DNA of 64,000 nucleotides from Flaccisagitta enflata (GCA_965153355.1 OZ231127.1:43710001-43774000), one strand, 5' to 3'. Shown: positions 12,627 to 24,854, counted from the stretch's first letter. The notes: generated from the sequence alone by a model not told the origin. Numbers and translations: made by a program.

Positions 12627-12947
12627 CAGGGGTGTATATAGTTGCACGACCTTTGATTTCTTTCCCCCCTCCCCTAGTCCTTTGATTTTCTTCCCCGCGG
12701 GGTCAATCTCCTAAAGATATTTTTCCCTATATACCCCCTATATAGTAATATATTGGTTTAAAAAGTATAAAATAGGGTTGTAGAACCTCAATATTACAAA
12801 TCAGTACTGCCAAAAGTGTAATATCCTCTATATTTTTCATCTTTTTATTTTTCTACCCTTTTATTTCGTTCCCCATTTCCAAATCTTTTGATTTTATTCC
12901 CCCCCCCCCCTGCCGGGGTGGGGAATTTGCAACTATATACAGGTCTG
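12627..12947. mobile_element. hAT-type MITE, copy 3 (321 bp)
   Basis: The ends CAGGGGTGTATAT and ATATACAGGTCTG are inverted, with the perfect 8-bp duplication CAAAAAAG (12619-12626 and 12948-12955). It is the same family as copies 1 and 2, inserted in the intron between exons 4' and 5'. Confidence 0.85.
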
Positions 12948-13144
12948 CAAAAAAGTAAAGAGCAAAGACGGTTAGATGTTCTCTCTTCTCCCAGCTCCAC
13001 CCTTCCCAAGGACCTGCCTTATCACCCTCTACCATAGATTCATAAAAGAAAAAAGTTTTTCTTCACAGATTCTCCGTAACTTGATTTGGCCTCGATTCAC
13101 ACTTTCAGCGTCTAAAAGCAAATGAAATTATTTTTCCCTCTTCT

Positions 13145-13146
<2 letters not shown>

Positions 13147-13188
<42 letters not shown>
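13147..13188. repeat. (CT)n microsatellite
   Basis: About 42 bp, in the 4'-5' intron. Confidence 0.9.
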
Positions 13189-13190
<2 letters not shown>

Positions 13191-14466
13191 CTTGGAAATA
13201 CTTGTATTTCGCAATAGCAAGGAGTTTTCCCATGTTCAGATTAAATTGCTCTACAGACTGAAACATTGAGTCAATCAAGCCGCAGGTAGACAACGTTCAC
13301 ATGGTTGTTGTACAACATCATGGAAAATACGTTGTCAAGTCTGTAGTTATTTGTACAAACACAATCGTTAGTTGAACCCAGCAATAAAACTTTAAATCTT
13401 AGCATGACAACATTTCTAAAGAATTTATCATTTATTATGGGCTAATTTTTTGCAATTTTGGCATCCACGGGCGGTTGTTGAATTACTATCCGCGAACTAA
13501 TGCTTGATTAGGTTTCTAGACACTTCCTCTGCCTACCTACAAGCGACTTGTGTAAGGTCTATTTCAAAATTGGCCTTTTTTTATGTTTTGGATGTGTTTT
13601 TAGTTTTTTAAGTATTTCCCCAACATGATTTTGACAATTCATGTTGATTGTTGAGTAATCCTTCCGCATAACACGGTGGGCAAAAAAGTTGGCAAGTCAT
13701 TAAGTTTAGGATGAGGAAACGATTCATTTTGGCAATGTCACACTGGACAAACTCTCTCATTGAACAAGCTCTCACCGAAGCTTTTCACAAAACTTTGTTA
13801 ATTCTTGAAAATTCTTTACCACCTTAAAGAGTTAGTGATGAACACAGTGATAGTTATGTATCTGCAGTGGGAATGGTGTCCACTAAAAAAACACGCTCAA
13901 AAATAGCTACCTAAAAGAAACATTGGTTATCAAAATAGTATGATTTTGGAAGATAATACCTGATACACTAGTTGTAAGAGAGGATATCGAGCCAAGTCAG
14001 ATGAAAATGCACAGGAGGCTCCGAAACTGTAAGTAAAAGTCAGGAAATATCTCATGTAACATTTGTAGGATCGTCTGTTACAATTTATACTCATTAAGGC
14101 AAGCGTTTTCGTGTTTTCATCTTTTTGTTACCTGACCTACATCATCACGTCGCCCTTATACATGAATTGAATGTCTGTTGTCAACTAGTCACTCAGATAA
14201 AGTTATGCGATAATGGTTTTGAGTTTCCTCTGCATTGGGAAGGGTTAATATGAGATGATTTTTCAAAATACACATATCTGTTTTAGGATTTTCAAAGATA
14301 ATCCTCTTATGAATGATTCCAGACCCATTCCCACTTAAAATGAGAATGAAAGGGTCAACAAAAAAAGAAATCCAATAACTGGGCGTAAAACTGCAATTCA
14401 GCTGCAACACGGATATAAGTTAGAACGATATTATTGCAACAAAGATTGGTTTCTTGCATCAATTAC

Positions 14467-14572
14467 CTCTTTCCTATCTTTTATGTGACTTTTCACGTAA
14501 TGAATGTCATTTTCAAGCCGAGATATTCGCCTCTCGTTTCTCAGGCACTCTCCCTCCAACTCCCAAAGGGTG
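14467..14572 (-). CDS. Diverged tropomyosin exon 4' (downstream set)
   Basis: This 106-bp exon has one base plus 35 codons, from ACAACCAG to GAG|GTAATT. It encodes TLWELEGECLRNERRISRLE and ends HIKDRKE. Aligned without gaps from the first residue, it shares L5, E6, E13, R15, I16, L19 and E20 with the exon-4 copies, and the same phases. It is four codons short at the C-terminal end. A four-residue loss is a stutter that a coiled coil can absorb. It joins exon 3 in frame (giving Ser at the split). Confidence 0.75.
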
Positions 14573-17104
14573 CTGGTTGTAAAAAATATGTGTGCACAAT
14601 GAGATTCTACACATTTTGATATCAAAGAACGACTAACAATTTAAAAGGGTCGCTTTTCTCATTTCTTTAAAAAAAACTTACACGCGGCTCTGAAATCTTA
14701 AAGTTAACTATTTATTTCATGTATGAGTAAAGATAGTCTTATTGCTCATCACGCTGGGACTATTACGCTTAATACTGTCGGGAAGTTCGCTAACAAATGA
14801 AACTACTGTAATTCATCAATCATCATATAATCACAATAATGAGATCGGCCAAGTTTTATGACTATGGGACTATGGGACCAATAGTGCAACCCCCCCTCAT
14901 TCTGCAATAAAAAAAACTGTCAAAATTTGCTCCGACAAAGCTCTCATTGAATCCTATGGTAACTGAAGAGGGAAGCGGCAAGATGAAGAACATGCCCCAT
15001 GTTTAAAAAACTTGGCAATCTCATTATCATGAGTTTTGGCAGTTTCAGCCATTACAGAGATTTCTGAAATGTTTTGGTGGGGAAGCTAATATTGTTGATA
15101 GACAAATTTTCATTACAAGCGTGTATGTAACAATGTGATTCGACTCGATTGATAAATACTTTGACTACCTAAAAGAATCACATAAACATTTCATATCTGA
15201 CTGACATCTACTAGAGGGGTTGTTGCATTGGGCGTAATATCGAGATTTTATTTAGATATCTCCTAAGTATTATCTCCATAATTTTCCCAATGCGAAAACC
15301 CCTTTAGTAAATATGAAGGTCCCACATAATTGAATATCATTGTTTTCTGGCTCACCTATGAATACATGCGATCTAGATAGACACAAAAATTGAATTATTC
15401 TACCTACTCATGAGGATAGCAGATACAGCTTCTACGGTGAAGTATGCAAAGAAGCATGACTTGTCTGTTTTACAATGCACTTTAATTGTGATGGACATAG
15501 GAACAGTAAAGAAAAAGGTTTGACAGCAATGATTATCGATTATTTTTTTTATTTTTTGTCAAAATAAAAAAGAAGTGAAAGAGAGAAAGTAAGAAGAAAA
15601 GTGATGTGAATTTTGAATTAACAATTGAAATCATAGATATAAATTGGAACTGCATGATGGAACTTGTAAGAGATGTTGGAGGTCTTGTTTTGTTATTAAA
15701 TTTCTGCAGGAAGGTGTTGTTGATGATGACGTAATCGTTTCCGTCTCGTCTTTTTGTTGCCGAGGGAAAACCCGTTCCTTATTCCTCTTCTTTTGTCTTC
15801 ATCATCTTCTTACTATCTTCCGTTACCATAGAAACTATCATCGTGACGGACGACAACAACGATCGTCGTCATGCCAACCGTTGTTATGACAATGATTGTC
15901 GTCTCCTCGTGTTATCATGGAAACGATGACGCGATTGTTTTTTTTTCGAGGTAGTGACGAGAGAAGAGACAAGAGAAGGATGAGATGGTCGATCAAACAA
16001 GAAAGAAATAAGAAAGTGATGGGTTCCCACGGCAACGGCGCTAACCAACTGTCACACGGCGACCTGAAAGAGTGAGAAAGTAATGTACATTGATGTTAAA
16101 TATTCCACAATGTCAGAGAAGAAAATATAGAAATTACAGAAAAAGAAAATTAGCATATTCAAAAATATATCTTGCTCATGAGTGATGTATGTGTTCAGTT
16201 TTTCTGAAGAAAAAAAGAAATAGAATTCCCATCGAAATATCGGTCAGTCGGCCCAAAAAGTGGTCGAGAATGCTCGCAGGCTGCCATTAACTAACGAGAG
16301 CGAAAGGGGTCGAGAGTGGTTAAGAATGATTAAGGAAGAGGAGGGGGGGTTATGGGTTGAAGGATAAATGCCAAAATCAACTTTGCGACAGAAAGATAGT
16401 TGAATGAATGGCGTAGTTCTGGCGATGAAGAAATGATGAAGCAAGAGATGAATATACGTTTGAAATGTAATAAGTATATTGAGATTGGGATAAGCAGATG
16501 AACGCTTTTGTATTAAGTTTGGGTAAAGAAGGCGAGGACGACCATTAACGATGAGGTCGAGCTCTGGGTGGAGGGGGCGATATTACTGTTTTAAAACTGT
16601 TCAGTCCAAGGGGCAATGATTGAAAATAGATATTAGGAGGGGCTGGTGGCCGGGCTGAAGGGCAGTAAGATTATTTGGAACCATTCGTAGTCAAAGGGGC
16701 AATGATTTAGGAGGAAGAGGAAATGAATGAGCAAGTAGAGGAAGATGAGAAAAATGAATGAAGGCGAAGAGGAGGGGATGTAGATGGGGGAAGAGGAGGG
16801 GAGGGAAGGGGGAGGGGGGGAGTCCATCCCTTTTTTCATTTGCCCTAATGACTTTTTTAGTCATAATCCGTTTTCCACGAGTCTTTTTCTCCTAATTGAT
16901 TTCTTTCCATTACCTCGAAACTATCACTATGACTTGACTAAGAAAAAAAATGTTTCTTATCATTTTATTCTCCATTGTGCTCAATTTTGCTGTAAAACTA
17001 TCAAATTGTTGAACAAAATATCAATGTCGAGGCTAAAAAGCTTTTTAACCGATACTACACTAAAATGTGAATAAACATATCATAATAGTCTATGATCTCC
17101 CATT
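14573..17104. other. Upstream of exon 4'; no exon recognised
   Basis: I looked here for exons 1 to 3 of the downstream set and saw none. The stretch holds three X-box-like motifs (15822-16036) and G-rich runs near 16560-16820. Confidence 0.5.
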
Positions 17105-17247
17105 TTTAGTTACGGACACGCAACTCTATAAGAGCCTTTGTCCGTCCGTCCGTTGGTGTGCACGAGTCGACAAGTGTGAAAACGCGCATTTCCGCCCCTG
17201 CCCACCCGTCCGCACCTGGTATGGCCGCGTATCCGGCCTTTTTTTAA
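17105..17247 (-). repeat. CGGA-family dispersed repeat, copy 3
   Basis: Reverse orientation and well preserved: GGACACGCAACTCTATAAGA, a short (TCCG)n, GTGTGAAAACGCGCATTTCC and a CCGCGTATCCGGCC end. Confidence 0.75.
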
Positions 17248-17654
17248 CTCTTTCGCTGAATTATTCAGTCGAAATTATACTTTTTTTTTGTTTCTTTTTA
17301 AACATTTCCCACTTATCCTTTTTTGCAATCGTCACCAAAACTTTCATGCTCAATGCGATCATAGTGGAGAAAGAGGAGATAGAGGCTTGGATCTATTTTT
17401 TTCTATATTCATTCTGGTTGTGAACTCCATTTGCTTTTTGCGTTGCGATTTGCCTGCGTCTGTTGCGTTTCTCGCGTCTGCACAACCACGCCCACTTTTA
17501 TACCCCGCCATTCGACGGACACGACTCACTGTTTCAGACCAAAAGCAAACCCGACTGACTCTCAACTATTGGCCTTTCAGTTGGTGTTTCTAGCTCTAGA
17601 CCCTTTCTCTTTCAGTCTTGGTGAATCTAACCACCCCCTTTCTCTCTGTCACCA

Positions 17655-17656
<2 letters not shown>

Positions 17657-17726
<70 letters not shown>
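17657..17726. repeat. (CT)n microsatellite
   Basis: About 70 bp uninterrupted. Confidence 0.95.
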
Positions 17727-17729
<3 letters not shown>

Positions 17730-18580
17730 CCGTATGATCTCTGTCCGTATGTTCGTATAAAAAAAATCGTTAGTCCCTCCAACAGCGTCACTGACAGAAA
17801 GACACACAGACGTGATCACTTCAAAAGTTGCGAAATCGAAACATATGGAGGCTCTACTACCTAGAGCAAAAGTCTTCGTTCACCTTGGCTAAAAAGTCAT
17901 TAAGTTTTGAAATATGGACAATTCATATTATGGATTATACGCTTCATCTGACTTCCTGCTATGGCAATGCAATGCAATACTTGTTCAGTCAGTTTTTTTT
18001 TGCATATCCAGATGTTGAAGTGTATGGCAAGAGAAATGACACAGGAAAATCCTCAATTTATTAAAAAGTGACAAGCAATCTTCAAATTGCCTTCATTTCT
18101 AAAGGCTTTGAGCTACTAGGATGGGATTAAACTTAAATGAAAGATTTTTTGAAGCTGTTTCTAGATCCCACCATTTTTTCCTATTTATCTTCAACTATTT
18201 AAGGTTATTCATGTTAACATGTAATATTATGCTCCAGGTTGTAATATAGTCTTGTCAAACGATTTATAAGCTAACTGGCAACAAAAGTATAGAGGAGGAA
18301 AAAACCAAGTCCATGAACATGTAAGTCACGTAAAATCCACAGCATATCCTCCTAATGAAGGCATATTTTCATGGAGGCTTAAGTGGTGCGAGGAAAGTGG
18401 AAAATAATGAGGGTTGTGGCAGCGAGATAGCGAGGCCAGTCAGGCCACGCCACCGAGTCGACTCAACGTTAAAGTAATTCCTTTAATGCATTCCTTAGGC
18501 AAATTTGCAATTCTTAAACGATTATCTCTTGACTCGCCGCAATTATCACTTAGCTGCGAGATAGCGTGCAGTCAGTTTTA

Positions 18581-18674
<94 letters not shown>

Positions 18675-18675
<1 letters not shown>

Positions 18676-19281
18676 ACTACCAGCCAAACCACGGAATGAG
18701 TTGAGGTAGAATGATCGTCTCTCACTTTGATAGTTTTTGGGTCATTGTGTGTACAATATATCTGAAACTAAATCATTTGAGCGCTTTTGAAATATTTGCA
18801 AAATGGTATTTATATTTTTCATCATAACTCTTTGTGGTGATATTTTGGTATTTTGACTGCAGATTTGGATTCAGCGAGTGCTTTGCGGTTCGTTTGATAT
18901 GTCACACTATATAGTTTTGAAAAAGAAATAAAAAGTTAATTTTTTCATCATATTGCTATAAAATACATTTATTTTTAATGATTTTATAAAAAAATAAGTT
19001 TTTACTTCTTTTTCAAAAGTATATAGTGTGACATATCAAACGAACCGCAAGCCACCCACTGAGTCCAAATCTGCGGTCAAAAATACTAAAATAAATCATC
19101 ACAAAGAGTTATGATGAAAAATGTACTAAATTTGTACTATTTTTATATATATTTCAAAAAGCGCCCCAAAAATGATTTAGTTCTTTTCAGATTTGTATTA
19201 TACACACCACAAGGACTCAAAATCTATCAGAGGATAGACGATCATTTCAAGTCAACTCATTCCGTGTTCTGGCGGACAGTG
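18675..19281. mobile_element. Foldback element inserted in a (GT)n run
   Basis: This 607-bp imperfect palindrome begins CACTACCAGCCAAACCACGG and ends with the near-complement up to GGACAGTG. (GT)n lies on both sides (18583-18674 and 19282-19308), so an 8-bp GTGTGTGT duplication is possible but cannot be proven. The arms share CGGAATGAGTTGA and GATATGTCACACTATATA. Confidence 0.7.
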
Positions 19282-19308
<27 letters not shown>

Positions 19309-19313
<5 letters not shown>

Positions 19314-19321
19314 GTCTGTTT

Positions 19322-19380
<59 letters not shown>

Positions 19381-20522
19381 CTCCTCCAACTTAATAACAG
19401 TAAATACAGTAACACTTCCCACAAACAGATACAGGAGGAAATTCCCCCCAAAAAAAGTTGGTCCCTATCTGTCATTTAAAAAAAAAATTCTTAGGTTTGC
19501 AACAATAATTTCCTGTATTGGCTGTAACAGAAAGATGCCTGTAATGAATAACAATTTATTGTCCCCTGAAATCCGTTAGAGTGGGATTTAACTACATGTT
19601 GGTTTCCTGACATTATTCATTGCGAGACTAACTGTATGTCAGTTATATCTGTCTTCAAATCTTTCACGCTCAATTACGTTAACAATGTTTACTCAATTGA
19701 ATTTCATTTTCCTCCACACTGCCGCTTTATCACTCTGACGATGTTTATGCAAATGATTGAATAGATTGGCTTATCCGTTATCATTTACAATCTGAATCCA
19801 TGGGTAATTGGCTAACCGGATACATTTTCTTCGGTATTTAAAAAAGAGAAAATGAAAAAAAAATTGAGAATTATCAAAACTTTAGGGAAAACGAATTAAC
19901 CATGGCCAAAGAATGAAAAAAGAATCAGACACTCAACTTTTATCATTTGATTAAAACCCAGTCATATGTTTTACTTAAAAAACTATGAGCATTTAAAAGA
20001 GCTTCAAGAACTCTACAAATCTAGACCGAGCAGAAATTTGTAACTCAAGTCGTTTAGAAATGACATTTTTTAACCTACTTTTTCTGTAGAGGGGAAAAAT
20101 GAAATGAATGGTGCAAAATTTTTGGTAAAAATGAAGTATTTGTAATTCTCTACAAGATGAAACCGAGCAAAATTCATGATTCCGCTTCGTTTAAAAGCTG
20201 TATCATTTCAAAGTTGTTTATTCTAAAGATATTTGAGATTCTTGAGTCGTTGTCTTTAAAATTTCATAACTTCTAAAGTTTTCATGGATTTTTAGGGTTG
20301 ACCATTTTTAGTTATCAAGCTATCAACAATCATAAAAAATTGCGTCTTTTTTTTTTTTTTTTTTTTTTTGGCTTTGGTTACACTCCGCTTTCGTTTCAGC
20401 ATTTTCTCATCTCCACTGAGCTCCATTCAATGATCAACGACGCTTGCGGGGACGGATCGCAGCTTCCGCAATCCGCAGCCACACACACTACTCGCAGATA
20501 CTACCCTATAGGCCTGACTATC
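19309..20522. other. (CT)n then sequence without recognised genes
   Basis: (CT)n at about 19323-19377 is followed by AT-rich DNA, including a T-run at 20347-20369. No exon seen. Confidence 0.5.
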
Positions 20523-20530
20523 GCTGGGAG

Positions 20531-21552
20531 CAGTGTCCCCAAATGATTTTTGGAGCTACTATCCAAGTTGATGGCTGTTACTATCTAGATAGTAGCTAAA
20601 TTTTTTCTCTCACTATCTAGTTTATTATCTAAACATAAAGATTATACTACAAAGCAGCGCCGACATAACTGCAACCAGTTTTAAAGCTTAGTTTTGCTCA
20701 GTCCTTTGGAATGCACTTGAATATAGTTTAATTGAATGTATGACAAATTGACAGCTTGAGAGCTTTTGACCTGATGTGCTCAGATCCTTCACATTTGTTA
20801 GCTAAATGCACCACTTTATAACAAAAGAAACTTCCTATAGAAAATCATACTCATCAGGTTATTCAAATCATATGATTTGGCTCACACAATTTTGTGTAGT
20901 AAAATATAGAGGAAAGAAACAAGATTACCTTGTCCAAATTTCATATCACTTATGTCATAGTTTTTCATTTAAACAAGGCCGGATACACGGCTACCCCAGT
21001 CGCGTGCGGGTGGACAGGGGCTGTATTTGAGGTCACTAATTCATTTAGGCAGGAGCAGTGAGGCCAAAGAGCGCAAAAACCCATAAAAAATAAAGTATGA
21101 CGGATGGACGGACCAATAGACCGACGGACTGACGGACAAAGGGACAGACCAACAAAGTGGGGTGTAGAGTCACGTGGCACGCGACTTATGATCATACAAA
21201 AAAGAAATCTAATTTTCTAAAAATTAAACACCTTATTCTGTTATACATACTGTAAGCTTATCAGAAATGATTTTATAAATAACTTAAACCAGAATCTAAG
21301 TAACTCATGATAAGTGAAATTTAAATATTTATCAAAATGTTTTTACAAATCTTTGTTGGTTTGACAATTATCTTTAAATTTTACCAAAAAAAAACTCAAA
21401 AATTTAAAAATAATCCTAGTATCCAGCACTATCTAGAAAAATTTCATTTAGTATCTAGATTAGTAGCTGGTATCCAGATTATTTTTTTACTATCCAAGGT
21501 ACCTCCGTTACTATCCAGATCTAGCTACTAACTATCCAACTTGGGGACACTG
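20531..21552. mobile_element. Non-autonomous hAT-type element, 1,022 bp
   Basis: The ends CAGTGTCCCCAA and TTGGGGACACTG are inverted, with a perfect 8-bp duplication GCTGGGAG (20523-20530 and 21553-21560). Subterminal regions repeat short TAGCTAC/ACTATCCA motifs. The centre carries a CGGA-family repeat (about 20977-21187). There is no transposase frame. Confidence 0.85.
20977..21187 (+). repeat. CGGA-family dispersed repeat, copy 4 (inside hAT element)
   Basis: It begins AAGGCCGGATACACGGC with GTCGCGTGCGGGTGG. A degenerate GACGGA tract and GAGTCACGTGGCACGCGAC follow. It is nested in the 1,022-bp hAT-type element. Confidence 0.65.
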
Positions 21553-21560
21553 GCTGGGAG

Positions 21561-23522
21561 CCCACTGCAGCTACTACCGAGCTTGGGCCCCTCCTTAAAC
21601 GAACGGATGAAGTTTGCTTTGGAGCTAGACAGTTGCCATCTCTGATGCCAACCTGGCCTGGGTTCAAAATTCCAGATCAACTGCTCTAGCCTTCCAGATG
21701 GTAGCCAAAAAAATTGTTTGAACATTCCAGATTAGTAGCTAGATTTACTGTTTATTTTAGATGAGGAATATGAGGCTAAAATTGATGATAAGAATGTTAT
21801 TTCTTTTATTCTGTGATATCATGCATTATCATTTCTGTTTTTAAAGTAACAAAATTATAATGATCTTTGTCTAAACATAAGTTGCAAGAATAGAGTGTTC
21901 CTCTGGTTAGTCTATTGATCAGTTGGTTGGTGCAGTTATATCCGGCTGTACTGTATCCAAGTGTGATGGAAATTCACCACTATTGGGTATAAAATTTTGA
22001 TCCCTGCATATATTAAGTTGCGGATACGTAACTATACCTTTCTATGTCAGTTGGTAGGTCAGTACGTTAATGAATATATTGGTCCATCCATCAAAATCCT
22101 GAATTGCAAGCAGTTTCAGCATTGCCACCCCTGCCCAACCATCTGCAACTGTGGTGCCGTATATCTAGCATTTTTTGTCTCTACTTCATCAATGAAAATA
22201 GAAATCCTTTTTTAACAACCAAAATTTATAGGTTCCTTTGCATCCATAGAACAACTTAATATTTTGGGCAGCAAAAGTAAAGAGCAAATATCCTTTAAAC
22301 TACAAGGGTGAATTTTCCTATGTTCACCTGTCTATGGTATTCGTTTGTTCATCTTCCCTGTGAGAGGAACATCTTGAATCAAATCATCATAGACCCTTAT
22401 TCCTAAATCACTTTTGTCAGCTATGGCATCTAAGGCTTAAAATCCTAAAATTGTCTTTTCTCAGGCATAAAATAATTTCTTTGGTTTCTTTGGTTTCAGA
22501 TATGCTTTTATTTGCAAAAGTGCTGCCCTTCCCAACTGTAACTGTGCTCTTTTTTAAGCCTCAGAATAGCCAATGTTAGACCTTGAATACGCCTAATTAA
22601 GCTTTAAACTTATATGTTTATGTCTCAAATTGGCTCTTAGATTAGATTTTAGCCCTTTGAGACTTTAAATCACCTTCTTGGCATCAATTCTAGTCCCTGA
22701 ATAAAAATTTATATTTTGTAACCTGCTTTAATTAGTAGCTAAAAGTAACTAAATTTTCATCTGAAAAGTAGCTAAAAAAGTAGCTAAATTCCAAATGCCT
22801 AATCTGGTAGCTAAGGTACCTCTTTTAGTAGCTAGATCTGGAAGGTTAGTAGCTAAGTTGGTATCAGAGGTTGCCATATTTAATTTTCGCTTGGTCAAAA
22901 TCAACCCATTGAACACAATGAAATTGGCAATATTTGCAAACATTCCTTACTAAACAATGTTATCTCGGTTTCACCTAGGAGTCAATACGTACAAATTGTC
23001 ACTAACATTTATTCAAGAAAGGATAGATCCGCAATTTTTCCCAAAAACGGTTGGTTCACGCACATAGGATTCAATACAATAGTTTAACTTCAATATGCAA
23101 AAATATTTAAAACGCAACTCTGAACTACTGATAAAATTTTCTACTATCTAGTTGACTTTGGAGATGGATGGTACTATCGAATACTAGAATGGGTCATTGG
23201 TTTAGATGTAGGCGGCTATCGCCGACCGGAGAAAAGTTGTAAACCGTTCAAAAAATGACATTTAAAAAAATCAACTTTAAATGTTCAGCTTCTTCCCATC
23301 TTGTTAAGCTTCCACGCTTTAGCTTTAACTTAAGCTTTATGATACGAAAAAATGTTATTTGCAGCGAAGATTGAAAAGAAATTTTTTTGTAAAAAGATAA
23401 CTGGAAGATAAAGATTCTTGTATATACCTAAAGCAGGCATTAGCAAAATTGCTTTGAAATAAGGGGTTTCACTTGTTTCGTGTCTACTTAACATAAAATT
23501 ACTTTCCTTCCTTGGGCCACCT
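21561..23522. other. 3' flank of exon 9c; no exon recognised
   Basis: It contains the decayed CGGA copy and TAGCTA-rich patches (22736-22860) resembling the ends of the hAT-type element at 20531. No gene seen. Confidence 0.5.
22017..22176 (-). repeat. CGGA-family dispersed repeat, copy 5 (decayed)
   Basis: Reverse orientation: TTGCGGATACGTAACTATA, a TCCATCCATC tract, CCTGCCCAACCATCTGC and a CCGTATATCTAGC end. Diverged. Confidence 0.55.
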
Positions 23523-23528
23523 TTTATT
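23523..23528 (-). promoter_or_regulatory. Candidate poly(A) signal after exon 9c
   Basis: AATAAA on the gene strand, 48 nt beyond the exon 9c stop codon. The spacing suits a short 3' UTR. Confidence 0.45.
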
Positions 23529-23575
23529 ACCTTTCATTACCATAATGTAACAATGCACAAAAGAGTCGTTACCTT

Positions 23576-23658
23576 CTAATATCCAGAGAGCTCATTGAAA
23601 GCACGTTCAAGCTCATCGCAGATCGCCTTGTATTTCTCTTGCTCTTGGACCAAGTCGG
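23576..23658 (-). CDS. TPM: Tropomyosin terminal exon 9, copy c
   Basis: This 83-bp terminal exon encodes DLVQEQEKYKAICDELERAF, then NELSGY and TAG. It is the most canonical C-terminus of the three. The acceptor reads CTGCACAG directly after a (CT)n run of about 46 bp on the gene strand. An AATAAA lies 48 nt past the stop. Confidence 0.96.
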
Positions 23659-23661
23659 CTG

Positions 23662-23663
<2 letters not shown>

Positions 23664-23709
<46 letters not shown>
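23664..23709. repeat. (AG)n microsatellite = exon 9c polypyrimidine tract
   Basis: (CT)n on the gene strand, ending 6 nt before the exon 9c acceptor. Confidence 0.95.
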
Positions 23710-23710
<1 letters not shown>

Positions 23711-24220
23711 GCGTTATAACAAATTTTGCATTAATGGTCGAACCCTGGGAAAGTACAGAGGGAGGAGTTCTCGGCGAGTGGTGAAAGGGAGCTTACGGGG
23801 AATCGGTGATGGTGGCTGATCAGGAGGGGGGGGTGCTCTGAAGAAAGGGGGAAGGTGGCTGATTTGAAGTGGGGGAGGGGAAGTTGGTGGTCCATTCGGG
23901 AAGATTGCGGTGGCGATAGAGGCGAGGGAGCTGAGGGAAGGTCTCTGCGTTCCTAACAAACGGCGAAGTTTATGAGAGAAACAAGGCTGCAAGAACATCT
24001 GGCATCATATATGGAACGCCTTTTGAATCATTTGTATGAAAATAACAACAATCTCATAAAAGTGTTGGTAAACAGTATTGGAAAATATTGAACAGTAAAA
24101 AAAGAGAGGGATGAACATAAACTCATTAAATAGACAATAGAACAGGTCGCCCAAGGGCAATATGTGGTCAGCGATACCCGTTGCCCTGCTTTGAGTGATT
24201 GTGAATTGGAGTGAGGGGAA

Positions 24221-24773
24221 GCAGGGCAGCGGCCCCGAAGGGGACGAAGTCCTGTAGAACACAGGGGGACTTTCGTTCGTCCTGCCTGAAGAAGTGGATA
24301 AGATGCTATAGAGGGCTTACTGAAGGTCTCCAAGAGCCTAAACTGAGGCCTAAGAAGGCTAATATAATGCCTCAGAATGCCAATGGGAAGCTTTAGAGGG
24401 CTGACTTGAGGCTTGAGAGAGCTGGATTAAGGCTTGAAAGGTCAGAGGACTGATTTGAAGCCTGAGAGCAATAAATTGAGGCTTAGATAGCTGATTTGAG
24501 GCCTGAGAGGCCTAATTTGAGGCCTGAGAGGCCAGGTTTGAGGCCTGAGAGGCCAGGTTTGAGGCCTGAGAAGCCTTATTTGATGCCTAAGAGGCCAGGT
24601 TTGAGGCCTAACAGGCTGGATTTGAGGCCCGAGAGGCCAGATTCGAGGTCTCAGAGGCCAGATTTGGGGCTTGAGGGGCCTAATGGGGGAGACGCACGAA
24701 CGAACGCACGAACGAACGAACGAAAGTCCCCCTGTGTTCTACAGGACTTCGTCCCCTTCGGGGCCACTGCCCA
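24221..24773. repeat. Minisatellite-bearing inverted element, full copy 1
   Basis: The arms GCAGCGGCCCCGAAGGGGAC and GAAGTCCTGTAGAACACAGG are repeated inverted at about 24712-24773. The centre holds about 18-bp units of GAGGCCTGAGAGGCCAGG type and a short (GAAC)n. Confidence 0.8.
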
Positions 24774-24854
24774 GACTAGTCATCCAAGGATCGCACATGG
24801 TCAGCGGTACCCGATGCCCTGCTGGAGGTGATCCAGTGAAGAAGTGGAGTGAGA

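Larger units (their letters stand above)
7614..14572 (-). other. Span of the diverged tropomyosin exon set 4'-9'
   Basis: Six exons in the order 4-5-6-7-8-9, each with intact splice sites and the phases of the main set, lie 9 kb downstream of exon 9c. There are no internal stops when they are joined. I searched 14.6-23.5 kb by eye for exons 1 to 3 and found none. Two readings remain: an alternative 3' half spliced from exon 3, or a separate diverged paralogue whose 5' part is lost, moved or unrecognisable. Conserved frames and splice sites argue against a long-dead pseudogene. Confidence 0.75.

Noticed and set aside
14875-15235. Possible inverted termini CAATAGTGCAACCCC and GGGGTTGTTGCATTGG
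   Set aside because: Arms are short and mismatched, and no target duplication could be found.
17840-17920. KLNDFLAKVNEDFCSR followed by AG|GTAGTA as an exon 3'
   Set aside because: An in-frame stop lies about 20 codons upstream, so a 44-codon exon 3 cannot exist there. Similarity to KAADESER is weak.
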